A stretch of DNA of 64,000 bases from the NCBI GenBank assembly GCA_021234535.1, contig CM037836.1, forward strand, positions 19,885,111-19,949,110, read 5' to 3'. Below are positions 14,219-27,000 of the stretch, one piece after another; positions within the stretch are counted from its first letter, which is position 1; every line of letters begins with the position of its first letter. The notes beneath the pieces were generated by a model. It had not been told where the DNA came from, ran no database searches, and saw only the letters and a program-made list of their open reading frames with translations. The translations under genes and the position numbers were made by a program. The stretch comes from Stichopus chloronotus. Taxonomy: Eukaryota > Echinodermata > Holothuroidea > Aspidochirotida > Stichopodidae.

Positions 14219-15817
14219 TTGACAAATGAGCGTAATGTCTATATGACTAGCGTCTTCCATATAGGATAACTGGAGAAAAGTTGAACTTTACATGCTCATT
14301 ATTATGGCACTTCGCACTCAGTAGTACTTGCTTGAAAACTTAGTGAAAACTTTAAATGGACAGGATTTCCTATTGTTTCTGATTTCAGTCCAATGTTGTT
14401 GAGTTTATGTTAATGGTTTGTTATTGCTCTGTAACAAACCCTAAGGGAAGGAAACGAACGACTTTTTTTTCATAACATGTAACTCGCCCAAGTCCCATAT
14501 GTCAGTTAATTTGTGTTGATCGAAGACAAACATGTTTTGAAAACCTGAAGAGCAAGTCTCGTTATAAAACACGGAAGTATCAATAATATCTCGAACTGTG
14601 TACATATCGATATGTATACACAGACTGTGTCAACACGTATACGTAGACCGAGGTCTTAATGTAAGCCATATGTTGTGTACAATGAATTCAACGATCAGGT
14701 ATTTTCCCTCACATGCACGGACTAAGGTGCCAACTAATGCAAGTCCGACATTCCATGTGACGTGCTCTTTGAATCACGGTGGCCGGGCGGTTATCGTAGC
14801 AAACACGTAGTTAAAAATTCATGCTAATGAAATGTAAGTTGATGTCGTTATGATGATGAAGTATCGGAGCGCAGTGTATTCTCCATATGGGCCTATACTT
14901 CTCATGTTCATGTTCGTGGTTGTGTGCTCAATAATTTAAGTCCGAAATGACGCCATGGTCATGTAATTCTGCAAACTCAGTCATATACGCATGGCCCGAA
15001 CGGTAGGAACGCCTACACGCGTACTGGCAGAACCCTGGCTGAAAGGGAGAATGAAGGGATGGTTAACGACACTTATCCAGTGTATGTATAATATATATCT
15101 AATATATATCCAATATATATCTTGGATTCTCTGTCGTAAGCATGAATATTCCCTCAACTAAAAATCAGCCCACCCTCACAACCCCCCCCCCCCCCTTCTC
15201 CGCCCCGAACTGGCTGATTTTCATATCTCTGTGATAAGACAAACGACGAAGAAAAAACTTAAGATAACATACCCTGACTGTTATTAATGTTTAGATAAGT
15301 CGGGTGTAATTAATTGTTTGAATAGCCTGTATATATAACTCTTTCTCATCAATTTGCAGCTTTGGAATGTTTCCCGAAAAGAAACAAAAAGTGCTACGAG
15401 GTCTCTGTAATGAACAATATCCCAATTCCCCTTGCAGCAGAGGGGGCATTCAACTAGGGTGGTAGTTCCATAATTCAACAGTGTGAGAGATATATGAAGC
15501 TTCCTCACTTGCATAGGTATAGGATGCAAGGACCGGGCTTTACGTGAACGCATCATAATAAAATAAAAGGAAATTGAGAGTATGGGTTTGGAAACAACAA
15601 ATAAACACAGTTATAGAAAGGTCAGGTGTAATGTGTAGAATTGCTTCACCTCGAGCACTGATATATAAAACAGGTGTGGTTTCTACAGTATCTTTTCTAT
15701 GGTTTGCTTTTTGTATGTATTGTATGTATTTTGCATGATTCAAACTTTCCCGAGGAGGAAGAGGTGGTTTCTTCCACGAAGTTCCTTCAGCAATGCCTCT
15801 GAAAGATGTTCTTGTTT
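14219..15817. other. Non-coding DNA between two old hAT-like copies
   Basis: No gene recognised. It includes a short AATATATATC(C/T) tandem tract at about 15088-15121 and a poly-C tract at 15182-15195. Minus-strand open frames of 90 and 67 codons at 15284-15743 have no recognisable motif. Confidence 0.45.
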
Positions 15818-15825
15818 CTATTTTC

Positions 15826-15923
15826 CAGTAGCGGCACCAAGAGGAGGGGGGTGGAGTGGGTCATTCCCCATCAGAACAATTTTGCTTTTTCCCCAACTCA
15901 GATGAAGTGTCCTGACAAATGTC

Positions 15924-15979
<56 letters not shown>

Positions 15980-16582
15980 TATTCCCTGTTTACATTCATA
16001 TCTTTCTGTCCTAGGAAGTCCGTGAGACTTAATTTTTCACCAAAAGATATGCTAAAATCTCAGAGGGCTTCTACCCCTGGATCCCCAACAGACTGCCTCT
16101 GGAACCCACAGGGTCGTAAGTTTCTATATTTGAAGTTTACTGTCCAGGGACTTATTCACCGAGAAATATGCAAAAAAAGTCAGAGATCTGGTAGACACCC
16201 CTCGGGACCGTGCCCATGGACCCACGAGGGGTTCCTTAGTTCTCATCCTGTCAACTTAGAGGAGAGGAATATTACAAGTGATCGTTTAATCTTTGCCTAT
16301 TACCACGCACCTTGAACAAAAATATAACTATTCTGAGATTTAATTCTTCACCCCGAGATATGCTAAAACCTCGGAGATTCCGGGGGTTTCGCCCCCTAGA
16401 CCCCACCGGGGCTTTTCCCTCCCCCTGGACACCCTAACAATAGCCCCTGGACCCCACTCTCTTATCTCTCACTTTACCCTCGATTTCGCGTTACGCTCGA
16501 ACTTTTTTACTCTCCACCAGTTTCTTTCCCCCCCCCCATTCCCCCCCCCCCCCTTAAATCTCAAATCCTGGTACCGCCATTG
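15826..16582 (-). mobile_element. hAT-like non-autonomous element, copy 2, with 8-bp target duplication
   Basis: The ends are CAGTAGCGGCACCA and TGGTACCGCCATTG, imperfect inverted repeats. The flanking 8-mers are CTATTTTC (15818-15825) and CTATTTGC (16583-16590), a 7/8 match and the expected footprint of a hAT-type transposase. The interior holds a (AT)25 microsatellite and three diverged copies of a ~150-bp unit (near 16015, 16140 and 16325), each with a form of ACTTAATTTTTCACC then AGATATGCTAAAA. Copies 3 and 4 carry this block once, on the other strand. No transposase is encoded. The 169-codon open frame across it is an artefact of the AT repeat. Confidence 0.8.
15927..15976. repeat. (AT)25 microsatellite
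   Basis: Fifty uninterrupted bases of alternating A and T lie inside hAT-like copy 2. The same place in copy 1 (about 13655-13675) has only a short TCTATATCTATTC remnant, so the run probably expanded after insertion. Confidence 0.95.
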
Positions 16583-16759
16583 CTATTTGCTCATTCATTT
16601 GCTTTTTTTCAAGCAAGTGTGAGCTACAAATAAGTTAGGTCTATACCCCTTTCGGTGATGAGAACATTGAGCTTGCAAACTGGATCAGCAGAATATCGCA
16701 AACCTGGATGCACCGTCACGGTAACACACTGAAACGACTCTCCGCGACATATACAAACT

Positions 16760-17085
16760 AGTTCAAGGGGCTTCCTGAGTTGACATCGGCAAGTTTATGA
16801 GAATTTTGAAGGGTACAAAACATGACAATGTTTATAATTAGCATAATGAGTGAAAACACTCACAATTTTTTTTAAAATGTTGACCATGACTTGCACTGGC
16901 TTAATGCATATAAATTAGTAGTAGTGTGAAAAGTTTCTGGTCATAAATTAAAAAAAAAAAAAACTGAAAGTTAGTTAATTACTCACTTATCAATACCCCT
17001 TTGGATGTGACACATGGGGATCCTCTTTTCTGACCATATGTAATTAGTCTTTAATTAAGGAAACTTGACGGGCTTAGGGAAATTT
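16760..17085 (+). repeat. Interspersed repeat, copy A
   Basis: This segment aligns by eye with 50945-51275 in the same orientation. Shared blocks, in order, are AGGGGCTT, TTTTGAAGGGTACAAA, CATGRCAATG, a block like TGTGAKTTGYACTGGCT, TTTCTGGTC, ACTCA(C/T)T and GATGTGAYACATGGGGATCC, and AGGAAACTTGACRGG. It is clearly older than the young hAT-like pair. I see no terminal repeats or coding capacity, so its class is unknown. Confidence 0.7.
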
Positions 17086-17435
17086 GGTGCATCAGTATGC
17101 CTCTTTCATTGAACAGGTCATGCCAGCAATAAATCTTCAACCGATAACAGTACACTGGACTGGATGTTGCACATGTCATATCGCTGGACATGATACTGTC
17201 GTAGGTCAGTGTACCAACATGAGTCTCTTTCCGAGATCTATGCCTATACAGTAGGCCTATATCTCCATACCACGTATGCGTCATATTTGGCACTCAAAAA
17301 CAAATGGAAGAGTCGTCAACACATCTCTTAAGTGTAAATCTACGTAACTATAATTGGAATTCAAGGTAAAAGTATATGCGTGTTTTACTTACCAAATGAA
17401 GCGATCGATTTTGATGCTGAAATTTCCAATTTTAG

Positions 17436-17638
17436 TACTTTCCTAACGTGGATATCTCACTTGGCGATCTCCAAGAAACCTTGTCCAGCCTCGACAGGCT
17501 TCAGAGGAGTTCGGGCTTTACGTTCGTTGGTGTTACGGATGTGATTTGTTTAAATGAAAGCGTGAAGCTAAAATCAAACGTTCTATCAATGAATGGCCTC
17601 GATCAACTCGCAATAACTCCGAATCCAGTGGTCTAAGA
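17436..17638 (+). CDS. Exon-like open stretch of unknown identity
   Basis: A frame opens immediately after the potential acceptor TTTTAG at about 17431-17436 and stays open for 66 codons to a TAA. It begins YFPNVDISLGDLQETLSSL and ends ITPNPVV. Codon use looks protein-like and the segment is less AT-rich than its surroundings, unlike most chance frames nearby. I see no matching upstream exon and recognise no family. It could be a terminal exon, a fragment of a decayed gene or transposon, or chance. The internal ATG at 17448 would give 62 residues. Confidence 0.25.
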
Positions 17639-20600
17639 CTGTCCTCGATGCTTCACTGAGCATTAATAACCGACGTAGTTCATTATACCTTTGTATGTTT
17701 TTAAACACAGTGGAGTTGGGTTATTGAGAGTCAAGGTTACCACACATTAACGAAAAGAAAACAAAATAATTGAATATGGTTTTCGAAGTTACTCCAGTGT
17801 ATAACTATGTACAAATCCCCTCCGCGGTTAGCACGGTAATGATCATACCTGCAAGAAACTTCAGGAAACCGTCACACTTTCATAAGAACGAACACATATT
17901 AGTACATACGCCTACCGTTGCCCGATTACATGTTGAGAACGTCGTTATACTCAGCGACCGTATAGTCTGTATAAGTATGAACTCAATTGGCCGGAATGAT
18001 GACCTGGATTTCACGCGCGTTTCTCAGTGACAGTGTTCCGTTCTAATGTTTTTAATAGATACGATCAATAGTGTTACAGCCCGTCCGAAACGAACACCGA
18101 TCCGTCTTGTTATGACATCTGTCGGAAACTATGTGTAAAGTGTTCTTTTATCGGGAAAGTTATAGCAGCGTAACGGGGTAAGGTAGCTGAAAACAGCCAT
18201 GGGAAAAACAGACAAAACAAGGAATAAGCAAAAGAACGAAAACAATCTCCCGGCAGTATTATGCTTTTAATCTCTCAGAGGGTACACTAAATGGATCACC
18301 AATGGAAGATCTTCACAAAATAGCTTAACTACCGTATATTTTCCCCTTTTAATACACATGTCACAACTGTCCGTTCGTCTTCTCCGTAAATAACTACCAT
18401 GGCTCATGTTCACGCACTGATGCCCCGTCAGACAAATGGAAGGGCGCCCGTAAGAACATGAAGGTATGGTAAGCATAAAGATCGACGTCCCACTGCTATA
18501 GTTCAATTAATGGTGGAATTGAAGTGCTTTGCATTTCACAATAGAAATTTCTTGCACTGTATATAGTGGTACGCTGAGTGTAAGTGCAAAACGTAGGGTG
18601 TTAGTTCCATTGAGAAAGACGGTAACAGAATTAGGGGTATTTGTGAATGATTTTGAAAGATTCACTGCAGAAAGTTTAGTGGAATGTTTTCCCGACAAGA
18701 TATTCTCCCCTATGTTAGGATGTAGGTTCAGGCTGATAGGAAGATACGGTATATTTGAATAATAGACATGCGCAGTGCTTCTTCTTATGAGCAATAAACA
18801 AAGATGTTGCTTCTGGAGAACCAACTGCCCTATGGACGGGGAAAATAAGGTAATCTTTGTAAAACCTTGACAGAAAACACTCTTGAAATTAATTATTCAA
18901 TGCTGGTTAGTAGTTGCTCAGGAAAAAAAAAACCACCCAAACCACCTAACCATGAACAGGTGAAGGGTATAACTAGGTGCCTTTTTTCATTACAAAGTGT
19001 GTTCCCACCACGAACATCGGCTGTACGATATGTCCCCCCTCTTTTTTTTCATACAGAGGGCGTTTTCTCACTACAAACATTTTGGAGGAGGGTTAAGCTT
19101 ATGTATGTTCAAAGTCCTACGTTATTCGAAGCTATACCATCCTAGAAGTGTACTGTATTTCCTTGGATATTTGAAGCTAGACATTCAAAATCAATTCAAA
19201 ACAATTAACGGACTATAAATTTAGTCACTTACTTCCCACACGATCATATTAACTCCTCAGATAGTGAATGAAAGAGGAAACTGAAGAATAAAACAAAAGG
19301 CTGATCTTAAGATTTGCTTTCATCTTTATCACACACTATAGACAATTGCTCTCATGTAAATCGTCATGTATATATACGTTATGACATCACTTAATGCATG
19401 TCCTCATGCGTTTTTGCATAGTAACTATACCACCATGGCCCTTCTTCGAGATCTATATATACATTCTTGACACTACACCAGAACATGGAGCTTGCCAACG
19501 TGCTCAGGGTCACAAAATTTCAACATGTTAAAGACGAAGGACACACAAATAGGTTACCTACATTTAAAAGTCCATCAGTAAATAGGTAAAAAAAAACAGG
19601 TGATATCGGTGAAGTATTAGAGTAACAGATCGGTGGTGAATTTATGAGTACCAAGAGGATACTCAATTTAAAGGAGATAGACACCTTACGAATGTATTTA
19701 TGAAGTATGAAGCAGAAGTGTCTGAAACACAGTTTGCCAAGCTTTCATTCCAAAATAATGTTTCCTTAATTCTCAAGTTACCAAATTTTAAAATTCACGG
19801 AAGGAAGCTACCAGATGAAACTAAATAGACTTCAGCATAAGGTCGAAGTATGGTACCGTGTCAGATAGCTCCTGACATCAGAGATATTTATAGATTCCTT
19901 TTTTCTTAACCTGTTTAATTTCGGCCCATTAATTTGAGTTGAATTATTGAACTACGTCGAATTCAGTCACTGCGATCCGCGTCCATAAAGAAGGGGACTA
20001 ACTTTGTTGTAAAAGAATATCATGCTGGCTCTTTCATGATTTCTCATTTGTTATGTTGTTTCCCTGAAAGTAAGTTTCTGGTTGTTGACTCACTCCATTA
20101 TTTTTACTTTTTTTTCTTACTTTTTCACCAGAAATTAGCTGTATCAAGTTTTGTTTCAACTTTTTTTTTCTGAAGTTTTGTACGTGAGGTATAACATAAT
20201 GTTTGAACGTTTGCGCTTTTGATAATGAAGGACTGAGCATCTGAAAAGAAAAATAGTCTCCTACAACAGAACAAGAGCTACCGTATCCAACATGTAGAAT
20301 AAAACACGGTGGATGGATGCACGTTGTACAGTCGATGTGCTAAGTGTTTTCGAACTTTTCTCAACAGCGTATTCCATTTTTTAACGAAACTTAAAAAAAA
20401 AGAAGTATAAAATTGTACGTATGACGTTCGAATAAATTTTGAACACATTATATATCTCAAAGCACCCCTTTCCCATCTCCCGAGTTCTCTTAATTGTTTT
20501 ATCACCATCGGTAGACATTAGAGCGTATTTATAGTAAAGTACAAAGTTTGATAATATTTCATAGTTTGCCATGATTCCTGTTCGTTAGCTCGGAGCAATT

Positions 20601-20966
20601 GGCAATTATAAGATCGGAATTACAGTTTGGATCCTGACAGAGGGATCTGTAAAGCATCCGGTGTATTGCAACAACGAACATCTGGTGAAATGTTATAGCT
20701 ATTCAACCGTTCCAAAGACTTCATTCATTCTTAGATGCCCCCCCCCCCCCCTCCACTTCAAAGTCATTAATCAATGTACGCAATTCAGAAGAAATGCATA
20801 TGGTGTATCCCTTGATTTAAGGACAAAATGTACTATGTTCTGCAACCAAGATTATCGGTTGTATAACTTAGATACCTCGAAGAATTCTATCTAAGATATA
20901 TTTTGGACTTACAGTTTGAGGTGCAAAAGTCATCTTCTGATAACACAATTGAACACAGAGCAGCAA
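17639..20966. other. Intergenic DNA downstream of PEX11, no gene recognised
   Basis: Unassigned open frames lie at 17770-18030 (plus, 86 codons), 18507-18824 (minus, 105 codons) and 18529-18762 (plus, 77 codons, antisense to the last). None carries a motif I can name. A poly-C tract sits at 20738-20751. Confidence 0.4.
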
Positions 20967-20967
20967 T

Positions 20968-20973
20968 TTTATT
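20968..20973 (-). terminator. Candidate PEX11 polyadenylation signal
   Basis: TTTATT on the plus strand is AATAAA in the direction of PEX11 transcription, about 60 bases past its stop codon at 21035. Only sequence and position support it. Confidence 0.55.
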
Positions 20974-21034
20974 ATTGTTTATATCGGTCCATATATACCT
21001 TGCAATTTAAATTAAAGGCTTTGTAGAGATAAGT

Positions 21035-24000
21035 TCAAAGTTTATATCGGTTGTCCCAAACAGTGAGCAATCCAATCAGCGATGATATCAGACCAAAGAA
21101 TCCCTGTTGACCAGGATTCATTTCGAGGTATCCAAGTGACGAGGCAGGCAAGACGAGATCACAAGCATTCTTTATCGTATCTAAGACTACTTCTTTCCGG
21201 TTCCTCCAGACGATAGCAACCAGATTCTTTGCAGGTACGTGATTGGTCAATCTGTCTTCTACGTCACTGTGCCAGCTGACGCGCCTTCTCGGACCACCAT
21301 TAGCGGCGGCATTGGTACTGAAAGACTGTACTGTTTGGCGAGTGTTTGGAGAATACCTGTCAGAACGAAGATTGTAATCGCCAGTTTCTTTGGCTATTTG
21401 AGGGAAGTCATTTGCCAAGAGCAGGAATTCGTACATATCTCTGGTCAAATTCAAAATGAGAGTAGCCAACCAAAACCTGTTCGAAAGCTTTGAATAATAC
21501 TTTTGGTCGACTTGGACAAGTCCAATCCTGTGAGCCCAGATGATGTGATCGAACAGCATATAAAAGGCGGAGTTCAATTTCGAGAGGGTTATGACGAGCC
21601 GAAGAACGTGGTCGTCACTTTGCATACTTTTAAAGGCAGCTTGTAGAAAACTGACACTGTTTGCGATCCTAAAAACTGTGGAAAAAGAGGAAAATTAGAA
21701 CATAAAATTCATAGTTCTAATGAAAGTCCATACAGTGCTGAGAAAGACCCACTACTGGTGAGAGTTCTAATGTATGTGCACAACCGCTCAACATCCATTA
21801 CACTTTTATGTTAAACCGCACGTGAAGCCTACACTGGATAATACCTATAACACTAGGTCCATCATCGAGCACCGTGATCGTTTTCAAGGAGCCTAGCGTC
21901 GGGATTATATACAGAGTGTGAAGTATATCAAAACATGGAAAACAAAAACGTACCGTAGGATATCAGAAATAATTTAAACATGATGTGGAAAAATGCAGTA
22001 CGTCAGAAAAAATCCAATATATCAAATAGAAACTTAGCATGTTAGAAGAGAAATCAGCATGTTGAAAAACAAATCAGCACGTCCAATCACCTACGTTTAA
22101 TATACTGGACATCATCGGGACATTTTGACACACAGCGAGACTGAGGTGGGCCAAATGAATCAAATAAAAATTAGCGTGCCAAGAGCATTATCCAGGGCTA
22201 CTAGTTTCTTCGATCATTCCATGTGGAATCTAATTTACTGAAGGCCCAGCTGAGGGTAGTAATTTTCTTGCGACTTTGATTCTATTTTTTTGTTTTGTGT
22301 GTACCTTCATTTCTTCATGGCCGGTATATAAAGTTGCTAGGCTGCACCCCCTCATTGTTCCGCCTCTGTATCCATATTTCGTTTAGAAATCCATTTCAAT
22401 CTGCAGTAAGTTGACTGTTTGCAATCAAAGCAAAAGTACCGTGCAACAGCCACAATACCTTCATGTTTAGCGCAGAGAGGCAATGTGAAAGTGGTGTTTT
22501 ATTCCAATATAACTAAAGTAACCTTTTTATGAAAGCCGTCGTAAATGAGCCGGAGAAATGCTGGGCTACGATTGCGAATATATACCAGCAACACATTTAT
22601 CAGTGGGCAATAGTTACTTTGCAATTATTATACCAGGAAGTTGGTGATTACACAGAAGACAGAAAGTTGTGCAAGGCCGAATGAAACGTGGATAGAAATA
22701 GGCATACCGCTATAGCCAAGAAATTTGAAACAGTTTACTCTAGTTGTTTGCATCGACAGCCTGTCTTATAATGTGCTCTGCGATATCGCAATACATTGCA
22801 TAGACATTCTGCGTATCGCGATATTTTCAGATACCCTAATTTTGCATTTGACATGCTGAAATAAGTTATGATACTTTTTTATACTTGGCACACCACAGGT
22901 TCTCAGCTGAGTATCAAAAAGATGACGGGCCGAAATACCACATCAAACTTAGTACGTGATTGGACGTGCTGATTTGATTTTCAACAGGCTGATTTCTGTT
23001 CTAAAATCCTGAATTTATCTTCGATTTACATGATTTCCTCTGGTATACTGGACTTTTTCCTGATATGTTTTAATTATTTCTGATACCCTATACTTGTTTT
23101 CGATGTTTTTGACACACTTGGGAATCCGTAGTTAGAGTTATGTCTGGATAGCGAGCGATGTTTTCCGGAACTGGCATGCTCCTACAATGCACGGCTACAT
23201 TGACAGACACAAGTGTACGTCAACATCCTTTTTCCTTACCCTTACGTGGAGGCGTAAGCCTGGTCCATTGACATGATAGAAATATTTATAGACTAGTTCT
23301 ATGGTTCACATTTACCTACCATGTAAACATTGTAATGAAAACAGAGAAGTTTGACCCGTGTTAGGTGTATAACAAATCGATTGAAATATTACGCAGAGAG
23401 AGAGAGAGATACAGAATGTTTGCATCAGTTTTTTTTTTTTTTTTTAAATAAGCAAAGAAAATCACCCACTCATCGCGAAAGGCCTAGTGTGCGATCAATA
23501 TTTTAGATTATAGTGTATGAAAGGTTCAGTGCCGTTATGATTGTATAACAAGTTTCAGTATTTTCGACCACACTTACGTTTTCTGCTTGTGCTCAGATGG
23601 GTTTCCAGAATCTTCAGCTTTTTGACTATTGCATCTTGATCCCCCTGTTGCTCGAGAGACCACCACAGAAATTTACCACCATATTGGAAGGAACTAAAAC
23701 GAAACAATGAATAGTATTTTTGTAACGTCAGACCAGTAAAAACGAATCGTATCGTAAATATCTAACAGCCTGTTATATAGTCCACCCTTCAGGTTTGACT
23801 ATTCTCCAGGGGGTAGAATGTTGCACTTGCATGTTCTTTCTTATCTCCCTTCATATCATTTCATGACGAAGAAGCATATTTGATGAGTATGTGATACACC
23901 CATACTGATGAATCACACTATAAGGTATTCTGAATTCAACCTCTTCACATTTGGTCGTTGATCAAACTTGCAGTTGATCCGATCCGACTTGGATCAGTCG

Positions 24001-27000
24001 CTCGAAATAAAGATATTTGGGTTCACGCTTGATTCACCATACGTACATATTCAGTCTAATGGGTGTATACAATCGAATTAAAACATGCATATATTCGAAT
24101 TAATACACGTATATTTTTGAATTGATACGTGTATATATTCAAATTTAAGTGTATGTATTCGATTTAATGATCCCATACAAATCAGGAGTCTCATTGGCTC
24201 ATAATATATACATGCAGTGTATGTTCTTCTAAAAATTTGAACATATACCTCATAACATCAAAGATGGTGAAAGGTATGTGTAGATGTAAAACTTAATTGT
24301 CACCTGATCTGTGCCCTTCTGTGTTTTTGCGTTCATTCTGCCCACAGTGCAGAAATATTGAATTAATAAATGCCCCCTTGAGCAGAAACCTACCATAACT
24401 TTGCTAGATGTTATGGCTGCAGTGTGCCTTATTTTCTCCCCTATGTGGTAATATGTAATGAAACAAAGACAGAACATGGCAAAGACTTGAAGAGGGACAG
24501 TTTCGTCATGTATGAGGATTCAGTAAATTCAACACTAGCAGGACTTACTTACGATCTGGATCTGATCAACTGATCGCAATCAAGTAATACATGTACTATG
24601 CTTAAGTCTGTGACTGAGTTTACTTGACTTTCTTTGCAGAAAGAAAATGGGCATAAACGAGGGAAGACAGTGTGTGTTTGTGACAGTCAATATGTAGGTC
24701 TCTATTCGAAGAAGGTATACAAACTAACACAATATACCAACATGCAAAAATATCATCCGAAGCTTGACTGTTCGAGAAGAGTCTGAAAGGCAACAGACTG
24801 TCTTCGTATTCCCAATCGTTACATGAAGAGCAAGACAATGGCAGTTTACATCCACCCATCATTGCATTCGTTACCCTCTGCGTTTGTATCAATGGCAGCA
24901 AAACCCAAGCTCCTAATTTGTCATCTTGGATCTGTCTGAGGGTTGTCGGTGTTTTCACTCTCACGCTTCATTAATTGTTGGTAATGTCACTATTTTTGAC
25001 AGCCAGGAGTGCATTACTTCTACATTACACCTCAATTTCTTTATCCTCTCTGATTTTTTTCCGTATAAATCTGTAGTCCCATTTATTTCCTTTCAGAAGG
25101 AAACTAAAACCATCTCCCTGAAGCAATTACTTGCATCTTATATCTCACGCTTCACCGACTTTCCTTTCCTTTAATCCTTTACACACTCGGGATATTTTCT
25201 CTCGCTGTATCTTTCACTTTCCCACTTTCCCTTTCATCTCTCTTATTATTTCCTCTCTCTTCTTGCTTATTCGAATCTCTTTCTTTCAAGTTTTTTTTTT
25301 CTTTTCACTTCTGTTTTTCCCCATCCATGTTCTTTCCAGCTTTTATTGTTTCTATAATCTTTGCTCCGAATATTGTTTGGCAGTTTTTTGTTTTTTTTTA
25401 AATTAGATTTTGCCCTTCAGATGAGACAACTGCATTTTTGTCTGCTTGGATTGATTTTGCAGCTTCGTCGACATTTCTTTTTTCTACCTTTTTGTTCTGT
25501 AAAGTGTAAAGTTCTGTAAAGTCTTCTTTTGCATGCCATATTTAGTTATTTTTGTCAGACATTTAAGTGAAAGAATACAAAGTAAGTAAATGGAATAATC
25601 CCGCATATTCTATGTCAAATATATTTGAATACATGGCATTCTCTTCTCCATGTTCTTTTGAAATATTAGATCACTTGAAAACGCAATATGTCTACAGTAA
25701 AAAGCAACAAAAAGAAAACAAAAGAAAGCAAAAAAAAAAAAAACACATTACTCCTTACTTATTTCCTGCCAGCAGTGTATAATGGAAAAGCAATAATTTC
25801 TTATTTTATCTGTCAAAGGACATAGAACGTGTTAATATGTACAACACAACCTGCCACAAAGGTGTGAAAATTGTCAGTGAGAGAATGGAAACTTGACATT
25901 CGTTAGTGGGGCCTTCAGTAATCATGACTTTTGTATGGATCACCGTAGGTTTTAAAAATGAAGCCGATGTGGTACGCTACGCCTTTCAGACTTGTTCAGG
26001 ATAATTTGCCGAATGTGACACTCATTAATGTCTAAAAGCAAATTTAGCGGGTTCCTTTGGGGGCAGTTCTTGTTAATTTGAGCATAGAGTGTATATGACC
26101 TTCACAGTGTGACCTCCAACACATACACACATACACGCTTAGACACATGCAAAAACCCACACAAAAAATAAAGCAAAGTTGCATTAGGTCTGTGAGTTGT
26201 ATTTTGAAGTTTAGCTAGTTGAAGTGCAGTAAATTCCCTGTATCGTTGAAATCGATTTATCCTCTACTTTATGTGATCTGCAAAGAACGCAGACTGTTTT
26301 TATCTGTAAACTGCTTCAGTCTAACACTGAAGCAACGTTGTTAAACAATGGTATCCGCAATAAGGAACGTTTTTTCATCCATTTGTCGTGAGGTAAAAAA
26401 GACAAAGCGCCCCCAAATGGGCTTAGCACATATACCTCTAGGCTGATCCTTATTTTTGGTTTCGATGATAAACATAATCTTTCCAATCACGCAGGCGTGT
26501 GTAAGTATGTGTGCGTGTATGTTCGTGATATCTACTTTGTAAACAAGATATGCCAAAGAAAAGCTTGGACAGATCTCATATTCGTTATTTCTATTAAGAT
26601 ACATGAAGAAAAACACTCCTCATTCTTATGGAAAACCAATTTGTCGTCAGTGCACAATACATTGAATATCACCCTTCTTGTTAAACTTTCATTTGAAAAC
26701 AATTTACCGCGACAGACATTTCCAGTGACCTTTTGGATAATTCATTTTGTTAGAAAAAAAAATCATATTTGCCCTCGTAACCTTTCCACAGGCCAATTGT
26801 TTAACGATATATGGCCCCAAAGCTTTTCAACTAAACATCAAACCCCTGACGTCATGGTTATTTCTAAATATTCTATTAGTTGTTGCGGTAAAAGTGGATG
26901 GATTATCAAAAGTCAAAATCCATGTCAGTACGGTTACATTTTAGGCTGTTAAACCGTGTCTTTACAAATTTGATCTGACTTCTGACTGCTTTACGTCAAT

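Noticed and set aside
15806..16315. 169-codon plus-strand open frame
   Set aside because: It runs through the (AT)25 repeat (IYIYIY) and an old hAT-like element; its length is an artefact of the repeat.
25131..25406. Hydrophobic small protein (also 27472-27753)
   Set aside because: Phe/Leu/Ser-rich translation is simply the T/C-rich low-complexity DNA.
26497..26952. 151-codon plus-strand open frame
   Set aside because: It lies antisense inside PEX11 intron 1, is rich in AT-type codons and shows no recognisable motif.
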